From an uncultured Mycoplasmatota bacterium (GTDB taxonomy: Bacteria > Bacillota_I > Bacilli_A > RF39 > UBA660): a stretch of 45,387 nt of DNA. The stretch is from the NCBI GenBank assembly GCA_947643405.1, contig CANRVY010000011.1, positions 1-45,387 of the forward strand. Reading direction: 5' to 3'. Both the position numbers and the translations under genes were made by a program. Shown in pieces: positions 41,221 through 45,387 of the stretch (its first letter is position 1; each line of letters starts with the position of its first letter). Below the pieces are notes generated by a model. It was not told the origin of the DNA, made no database searches, and saw only the letters and a list, made by a program, of their open reading frames with translations.

Positions 41221-42132
41221 TCACCTTTTTATTCTTTCAATAATTCTTAACTTCGCACTCCTTGCACGATTATTTTCTAATAATTCTACTTCTGTTGGTT
41301 CTATTACCCCAAACATTTTAAATTTTGCCTCCAGTTCTTCTGGAATAATTGGAAGCCCTTTTAGTTCATTTGGGACAGTACTTGCTTCCTTAAATATTTT
41401 TTTTACAATTTTATCTTCTAATGAATGAAATGTAATAACGCATATTCTGCCACCTACATCAATCAGGTCTAATGCATCATTAATTGCCCTTTTTAAAACA
41501 TTCAATTCATCATTGACTTCTATTCGTATTGCTTGAAAAACCTTTCTTGCTGGATGTTTTTCTCTTCGATATCTTTCTGGAACACTATTTTTGATAATTT
41601 CTACTAATTCTAAAGTTGTTTCAATTGGTCTATTTTTAATAATTGCTGATGCTATACTAGCACTATATTTTTCCTCTCCATACATATAAAAAATATGTAC
41701 TAAGTGTTCATAACAATAGTTATTAACAACTTCATAAGCTGAAAGTTCTTGATTTGGATTCATTCTCATATCTAGTTTTGCTTCTTTATGAAAACTGAAC
41801 CCCCTCTCTGCTTCATCTAATTGTGGACTTGAAACTCCTAAATCAAATAAAATTCCATTCACTGAAGTTACCCCATGTCTTGTTAACTCTTCTTTCAAAT
41901 AAGCAAAGTTACTTTCAATAATTTCATAGTTAGAAGCTATTTCTGATAACTTTCTTTTACTTGCTTCTATTGCCATTGGATCCTGATCAAAAGCATATAA
42001 TTTTCCCTTTTTTATTCTTTTTAATATTTCACTACTGTGTCCTGCAAAACCAAGTGTACAGTCAACAACAATACTATCTTCTTTTAATGATAGATTATAA
42101 ATACATTCATCTAATAATACACTTTTATGCAT
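41221..42132 (-). CDS. rsmH: 16S rRNA (cytosine-1402-N4)-methyltransferase RsmH (MraW)
   Basis: 303 residues. SAM-binding motif VDCTLGFAGHSSEIL near 24-38, LFDLGVSSPQLDEAERGFSF (in parts) near 96-115, DMRMNPNQ, ARKVFQAIRIEVNDEL and VITFHSLEDKIVKK are the family's diagnostic blocks. It N4-methylates C1402 of 16S rRNA. RBS AAGGAGGG before ATG 42132. Second gene of the dcw operon after mraZ. Confidence 0.97.
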   Translation of the reverse strand: MHKSVLLDECIYNLSLKEDSIVVDCTLGFAGHSSEILKRIKKGKLYAFDQDPMAIEASKRKLSEIASNYEIIESNFAYLKEELTRHGVTSVNGILFDLGVSSPQLDEAERGFSFHKEAKLDMRMNPNQELSAYEVVNNYCYEHLVHIFYMYGEEKYSASIASAIIKNRPIETTLELVEIIKNSVPERYRREKHPARKVFQAIRIEVNDELNVLKRAINDALDLIDVGGRICVITFHSLEDKIVKKIFKEASTVPNELKGLPIIPEELEAKFKMFGVIEPTEVELLENNRARSAKLRIIERIKR

Positions 42133-42149
42133 AAACCCTCCTTAAGGTT

Positions 42150-42581
42150 CTAATTCATATTAGGGGCAAACAAGTTATCTGCAATATCTGAAAATTCTCT
42201 TTCATTTGTATCCATAAAGTCTTCCCAATTGTTTTCACACCAAACTTCTAAATGATCATTAACTCCTATGATGACACATTCTTTTTCTAATTCTGCATAT
42301 CTCATAAGTGGAGATGATATTGAGATTCTGCCTTGTTTATCAAAGGAACATTCTGTAGCGCCTGCTAAAAAGAACCTCATAAAGTTTCTAGCATCCCTTG
42401 TATTTGGCAATTCTTTATATTTTTCAATGATGCAATCCCATTCTTCTTTTGGATAAATAAATAAACAGCCATCCAAACCACGCGTCAAAACAAATAGGTC
42501 TCCCATTTCTTCTCTTAGCTTAGAAGGAATGATTAATCTGTTTTTTTCATCAAGGTTATGATGATATTCACCCATTAGCAT
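42150..42581 (-). CDS. mraZ: MraZ, transcriptional regulator of the division cluster
   Basis: 143 residues from ATG 42581, the normal MraZ length, with the start MLMGEYHHNLDEKNRLIIPSK (read in two parts) typical of the first SpoVT/AbrB-like domain. A longer frame to 42614 has no support. A second copy of the domain (CSFDKQGRISISSPLM) is near residue 80. MraZ forms a ring-shaped oligomer that binds direct repeats in front of its own operon and usually represses it; exactly such repeats lie between the promoter and this gene. Confidence 0.95.
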   Translation of the reverse strand: MLMGEYHHNLDEKNRLIIPSKLREEMGDLFVLTRGLDGCLFIYPKEEWDCIIEKYKELPNTRDARNFMRFFLAGATECSFDKQGRISISSPLMRYAELEKECVIIGVNDHLEVWCENNWEDFMDTNEREFSDIADNLFAPNMN

Positions 42582-42583
42582 TG

Positions 42584-42623
42584 GATCACCCCACTTTTTT
42601 CCACAGCTACCCACTCTGTACCA
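42584..42623 (-). promoter_or_regulatory. MraZ operator: four TGG(G) repeats with 10-bp period
   Basis: On the minus strand TGG starts at 42623, 42613, 42603 and 42593, exactly 10 bp apart, with TGGG in the second and fourth. The last overlaps the mraZ RBS. Known MraZ boxes are (TGGGN)-N5 repeats. Confidence 0.8.
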
Positions 42624-42625
42624 CT

Positions 42626-42654
42626 ATTTTACCTTAGCACTACTTTTTTGTAAA
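42626..42654 (-). promoter_or_regulatory. mraZ promoter
   Basis: Minus-strand TTTACA (42649-42654), 17 bp, TAAAAT (42626-42631), directly before the MraZ repeats. Confidence 0.7.
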
Positions 42655-42688
42655 TAGTTTTCCACAGTTTTAATAGAAAAAAGGCGAT

Positions 42689-42718
42689 AAAAAAAGACAC
42701 TTTACAATATAAAGTGTC
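42689..42718 (-). terminator. Terminator of the prepilin gene
   Basis: Minus-strand GACACUUUA-UAUUG-UAAAGUGUC followed by seven U; a textbook terminator. Confidence 0.85.
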
Positions 42719-42742
42719 AAGTATTTATTTTTTTCCACAAAA

Positions 42743-43834
42743 TTAGAGACTTATATTAAATGGATTTGTATTACTTCCTGAGCCTGATTCCACTCTTACA
42801 TCCGCTTTTAAATATACCACTGGACGTACTCCAAAAAGATTGTTTGCTCCTCCCCATCCAGTATTCCCATTTGTATGTATAAGCCACACAAGGTCTGAAT
42901 AGTCACTAAGAGAAATAATTGTCCACTGATGTAGAGAATTGCTGTATGTCCAGTTATTATCTTTACAATGTGTTGTATTATACAAATCTGTAGCATCTGT
43001 GCAGTTACCATTTGTACTTGCATATCCATAATCGGCTGGTGTCATTAATCCTACTTTTCCTGTCCATGTACGATTATTTCTTGCTGCATAAAAATTACTT
43101 CTTGTATTTACTCCTTCTGAATAGGACATTCCTCCTATTCCCCAATTATGATTCTGATCTACCATATTTTGATATATACTATCAATAGTATCCCAATATG
43201 TTGTATTTAATTCTGTTTGTAATGAAGCTGTGCTCCAATCATTTTTGTTGCTTGTATCCCACGCTATTCCTGTATTATAAAAATCATTTTTCATAATTTT
43301 TACTTGTCCACCAAATACGCCTATAATTCTCCATAACTCATTATTAAAACGGATATAATTATTAGGACTTTCTCCTACATATCTTTTATTTCCTTCTGAA
43401 TCACTTGTTGCAATATTAGCAGCAGTATTTATTTTTTCTACCAATGTTGGTTTCTCTACTGGTCTTTGATCTTCACATGATGCTTCTGTGTAAATATATT
43501 TATATTGATTATAAGAAGGATCATAACTGATTACAATACAACCTGTCATAAGACTTTCATCTCTTGGATCCTTTAATTCCTTTTGTGAAACATACCCACC
43601 TAATACTAAATCATTTAGTTCTAGATAATAAGAACCACTATCAGGTAATTGTGCTGTATGTTCTACTCCCCATTTCCTAGCGTTTTCTTCAATAAGCGCC
43701 ACTTGTTCATTATATAATTTTTGCTTAGAATTTTTAATTGATTTACTTACATTAGGAAAGATAATAAGAGCAATAAGCCCCAAAATAACAATAACTCCTA
43801 AAACTTCTGTTAATGTAAATCCTCTTTTTTTCAT
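42743..43834 (-). CDS. Type IV prepilin-like protein with large C-terminal domain
   Basis: 363 residues. N-terminus MKKRGFTLTEVLGVIVILGL is a perfect prepilin site: cleavage after Gly5, Phe +1, Glu +5, then the pilin helix. Residues ~30-130 look like the pilin head with two Cys. From ~140 on an additional domain rich in Trp, Asn and Gly follows, ending in GVRPVVYLKADV, a type seen attached to prepilin-like proteins of gut Firmicutes. No prepilin peptidase, ATPase or other pilus gene lies in this window. Own promoter (43860-43888) and terminator. A substrate-binding pilin is an inference. Confidence 0.88.
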   Translation of the reverse strand: MKKRGFTLTEVLGVIVILGLIALIIFPNVSKSIKNSKQKLYNEQVALIEENARKWGVEHTAQLPDSGSYYLELNDLVLGGYVSQKELKDPRDESLMTGCIVISYDPSYNQYKYIYTEASCEDQRPVEKPTLVEKINTAANIATSDSEGNKRYVGESPNNYIRFNNELWRIIGVFGGQVKIMKNDFYNTGIAWDTSNKNDWSTASLQTELNTTYWDTIDSIYQNMVDQNHNWGIGGMSYSEGVNTRSNFYAARNNRTWTGKVGLMTPADYGYASTNGNCTDATDLYNTTHCKDNNWTYSNSLHQWTIISLSDYSDLVWLIHTNGNTGWGGANNLFGVRPVVYLKADVRVESGSGSNTNPFNISL

Positions 43835-43859
43835 ATAAGACCTCTCCTATCTTTCTTAT

Positions 43860-43888
43860 ATTATAGTATAAATTTAAAATTCCAGCAA
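43860..43888 (-). promoter_or_regulatory. Prepilin gene promoter
   Basis: Minus-strand TTGCTG (43883-43888), 17 bp, TATAAT (43860-43865). Confidence 0.65.
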
Positions 43889-43919
43889 TATAATTTTAAC
43901 AGGTAGACAAATTTTAGAC

Positions 43920-43947
43920 AAAAAAAGAAAAGAGGAAAACCTCTTTT
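43920..43947 (-). terminator. Terminator of the microprotein pair
   Basis: Minus-strand AAAAGAGG-UUUU-CCUCUUUU followed by U-rich tail; overlaps the stop of 43947..44075. Confidence 0.75.
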
Positions 43948-44075
43948 TAAAAGAAACATGAACCTAGTATAATTGCAAGTAAAATATAAAGTACAATAAT
44001 AATTACAAATCCATTTGAACCATTATTGCAGCAAGTAGTTGAGCTAACATTGCCACAAGAATTGTTACATGCCAT
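43947..44075 (-). CDS. YjcZ-like 42-residue membrane microprotein
   Basis: A 42-codon gene with a strong RBS (AAAGGAGGTGTAATAT). The N-terminus holds four Cys in a polar CNNSCG...TCCNNG arrangement, and the C-terminal half is one hydrophobic helix (FVIIIVLYILLAIILGSC). Layout and helix match the YjcZ family of small sporulation-associated membrane proteins of Bacilli. It is followed by a terminator and preceded by a second small protein of the same type. Not predicted by length-based gene finders. Confidence 0.7.
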   Translation of the reverse strand: MACNNSCGNVSSTTCCNNGSNGFVIIIVLYILLAIILGSCFF

Positions 44076-44093
44076 ATATTACACCTCCTTTAA

Positions 44094-44180
44094 TTAAATA
44101 TAAGCTCCAAGTATGATAATTAAAAGTATGAATAAAACTAAAACGATAGCAGCTCCGCTTACTCCTGTATTATTACACAT
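44094..44180 (-). CDS. YjcZ-like 28-residue membrane microprotein
   Basis: 28 codons with the RBS AAGGAGGAGAGACGT at the proper distance. After a short polar start (MCNNTGVSG) it is a single hydrophobic helix (AAIVLVLFILLIIILGAY), resembling its neighbour and YjcZ-type proteins. It lies 18 bp before the 42-residue gene in the same orientation, so they form a pair. Function in the family is unknown; spore-coat or membrane association is reported for relatives. Confidence 0.65.
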   Translation of the reverse strand: MCNNTGVSGAAIVLVLFILLIIILGAYI

Positions 44181-44258
44181 ACGTCTCTCCTCCTTTTTTT
44201 TATCTTTCACATTATTTTATGGAAAAATGAAAGTTGTGTGATTACTTTCTAGAAATTA

Positions 44259-44287
44259 TTGTTTTTTTTCTTTTTTTTTGATATGAT
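44259..44287 (+). promoter_or_regulatory. prsA promoter
   Basis: TTGTTT (44259-44264), a 17-bp T-rich spacer, TATGAT (44282-44287). Confidence 0.6.
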
Positions 44288-44297
44288 TATTAATGTG

Positions 44298-44318
44298 TAA
44301 TGGGTCTAATAACCATTA
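44298..44318 (+). promoter_or_regulatory. Small hairpin in the prsA leader
   Basis: TAATGG and CCATTA arms with a 9-base loop, about five bases after the expected transcription start; might stabilise the mRNA 5' end. Confidence 0.3.
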
Positions 44319-44338
44319 ATTTTGGAGGGAGAACAAAC

Positions 44339-45307
44339 ATGAAAAAGAAATTATTAGTTGTTGGTTTATGTGCAGTTATGCTCACACTATCTGGATGTGG
44401 AAAAGCGCCAAAACTTAAAAGTGGCGAGGAAGTAGCCGCTAGTGTAGATGGAAAAAAGTTTACAGCTGACGAACTATATAAAGAAATGAAACAATATTAT
44501 GGAACCGCGATCTTAGTTGATTTAATTGACAATTATATTATTGAAAAAGAAGTCAAAGATAGCAAAGAAGCCGAAACTTATGCAGACAGTCAAGTAAAAA
44601 CATTAAAAGCACAATATGAAGCAAGTGGAATGAGCTTTGAAGATGCATTAATTAATGCTGGATTTGAAAATGAAAAAGCTTATAAAGAATATGTTGCTTT
44701 AGAGTATAAAAAAAGTACAATTGCTGATGATTTTATTGCAAACGAATTAACAGAAGAAGAAATTAAAAAATATTATGATGATGAAATCTTTGGAGAAATT
44801 ACAGCAAAGCATATCTTAATTTCTCCAGAAGTGGCTGATAATGCCACTGATGAAGAAAAAACTGCTGCAGAAAAGAAAGCAAAAGAAGAAGCTGAAGCAC
44901 TAATCAAAAAAATTCAAGCAGGTGAAGATTTTGATACCTTAGCAAAAGAAAATTCTGATGACAAAGGAACTGCTAGTGAAGGTGGGAAATTAACCTTTAC
45001 AAAAGATAAAGTTGTTAGTGAATTTTGGACTGCAGCAAGTAGTTTAAAAGATGGAGATTATACTGCTGAGCCAGTAAAAAGTACTTATGGATATCATATT
45101 ATTCTAAGAGTAAGTCAAAAGGAAAGACCAAAATTAGAAGATGTTAAAGAGGATGTCAAAGATGCATTAGTACTAGAAAAAATAAGTGCTGATTCAAATT
45201 TAAGAAATAAAGCTTGGGTTAAAATTCGTAAAAAATACAATTTAAAAATTGAAGATTCTGCTATTGAGAAAATTTACAAGAATACAATCAAAGATTTAGA
45301 AAAATAA
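44339..45307 (+). CDS. prsA: PrsA-like lipoprotein foldase (parvulin-type peptidyl-prolyl isomerase)
   Basis: 322 residues from ATG 44339, which has GGAGGGAGAACAA in front; a longer in-frame ATG at 44300 has none. The signal peptide ends in LTLSGC (lipidated Cys20). A SurA/PrsA N-terminal helical region (about 30-140) is followed by a parvulin domain (EITAKHILIS ... GGKLTFTKDKVVSEFW ... STYGYHIILRV) and a C-terminal helical part. PrsA helps exported proteins, PBPs included, to fold on the outer face of the membrane. Monocistronic on plus, with two terminators. It probably serves the PBPs and lipoproteins encoded elsewhere in the window. Confidence 0.92.
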   Translation: MKKKLLVVGLCAVMLTLSGCGKAPKLKSGEEVAASVDGKKFTADELYKEMKQYYGTAILVDLIDNYIIEKEVKDSKEAETYADSQVKTLKAQYEASGMSFEDALINAGFENEKAYKEYVALEYKKSTIADDFIANELTEEEIKKYYDDEIFGEITAKHILISPEVADNATDEEKTAAEKKAKEEAEALIKKIQAGEDFDTLAKENSDDKGTASEGGKLTFTKDKVVSEFWTAASSLKDGDYTAEPVKSTYGYHIILRVSQKERPKLEDVKEDVKDALVLEKISADSNLRNKAWVKIRKKYNLKIEDSAIEKIYKNTIKDLEK

Positions 45308-45335
45308 AAAATACTAGATTAATTTCTAGTATTTT
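45308..45335 (+). terminator. First prsA terminator
   Basis: AAAATACTAGA / TCTAGTATTTT, an 11-bp stem with a 6-base loop, directly after the stop; U-run short. Confidence 0.6.
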
Positions 45336-45347
45336 CAGACTGTTGAC

Positions 45348-45384
45348 AAAGTGGTATATTCAAAAAGAATATGCTACTTTTTTT
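45348..45384 (+). terminator. Second prsA terminator
   Basis: AAAGTGGTATATTC paired with GAATATGCTACTTT (two G-U pairs) around AAAAA, followed by a U-run; about 40 bp past the prsA stop. Confidence 0.7.
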
Positions 45385-45387
45385 ATC

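Noticed and set aside
42150-42614. Longer MraZ from ATG 42614
   Set aside because: The extra residues come from operator DNA; ATG 42581 gives the family-standard start and length.

Overview
The window is AT-rich DNA (roughly 30% GC by eye) from a Gram-positive-type bacterium, most likely an uncultured gut-type member of the class Bacilli. The evidence is conserved Firmicutes gene order (mraZ-rsmH-ftsL-pbpB ... spoVD-mraY-ftsW; rimM-trmD-rplS-lepB; rbgA-mrnC-rlmB-sigH), PrsA-type and other lipoproteins, strong AAGGAGG-like ribosome binding sites, and TAA, TAG and TGA all ending recognisable genes, so this is not the TGA=Trp mycoplasma code. A SigH-type sigma factor, a SpoVD-like PBP and two YjcZ-like microproteins make sporulation ancestry plausible; that is an inference. 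The taxon cannot be fixed from this window.

Layout. Nearly everything is on the minus strand; only 30802..31734 and prsA (44339..45307) are on plus. 1-5.5 kb: surface block with a truncated membrane protein and two paralogous cysteine-repeat envelope proteins. 5.5-9.1 kb: Smr-domain protein, PfkB-family kinase, a lipoprotein ending in a PD-(D/E)XK nuclease-like domain, and its overlapping surface-protein partner. 9.1-13 kb: pyruvate phosphate dikinase and a XerC/D recombinase. 13-16 kb: an unrecognised protein and two acidic coiled-coil proteins. 16-18.6 kb: sigH, rlmB, mrnC and rbgA, tightly overlapping. 18.6-24.1 kb: accessory block (CYTH protein, acetyltransferase with an in-frame amber codon, hydrolase, HD protein, NDT-like protein, coiled-coil membrane protein, possible C/H/D-triad protein). 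24.1-27.6 kb: lepB, rplS, an unknown gene, trmD, rimM and a SpoU methyltransferase. 27.6-31.7 kb: three adjacent genes that each carry HExxH, of otherwise unknown function. 31.7-42.7 kb: the dcw cell-wall/division cluster, split by four accessory genes (two PH-domain proteins, LicD, and a metallo-beta-lactamase-fold lipoprotein) and lacking murE and murD. 42.7-45.4 kb: a prepilin with a large C-terminal domain, two microproteins, and the PrsA foldase.

How it fits together. The core genes cover ribosome assembly and RNA maturation, peptidoglycan synthesis at the septum or spore, and protein export and folding. The accessory genes are mostly envelope proteins: repeat proteins, a prepilin, lipoproteins and putative peptidases. 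Most promoters I could find carry an extended -10 (TGn-TATAAT), and most transcription units end in clear hairpin plus U-run terminators. An mraZ operator made of four TGG(G) repeats with exact 10-bp spacing lies just after the mraZ promoter. No rRNA, tRNA, CRISPR array, insertion sequence or prophage was seen. The best candidates for something undescribed are the HExxH triplet, the nuclease-like lipoprotein with its partner, and the cysteine-repeat pilin-like pair.
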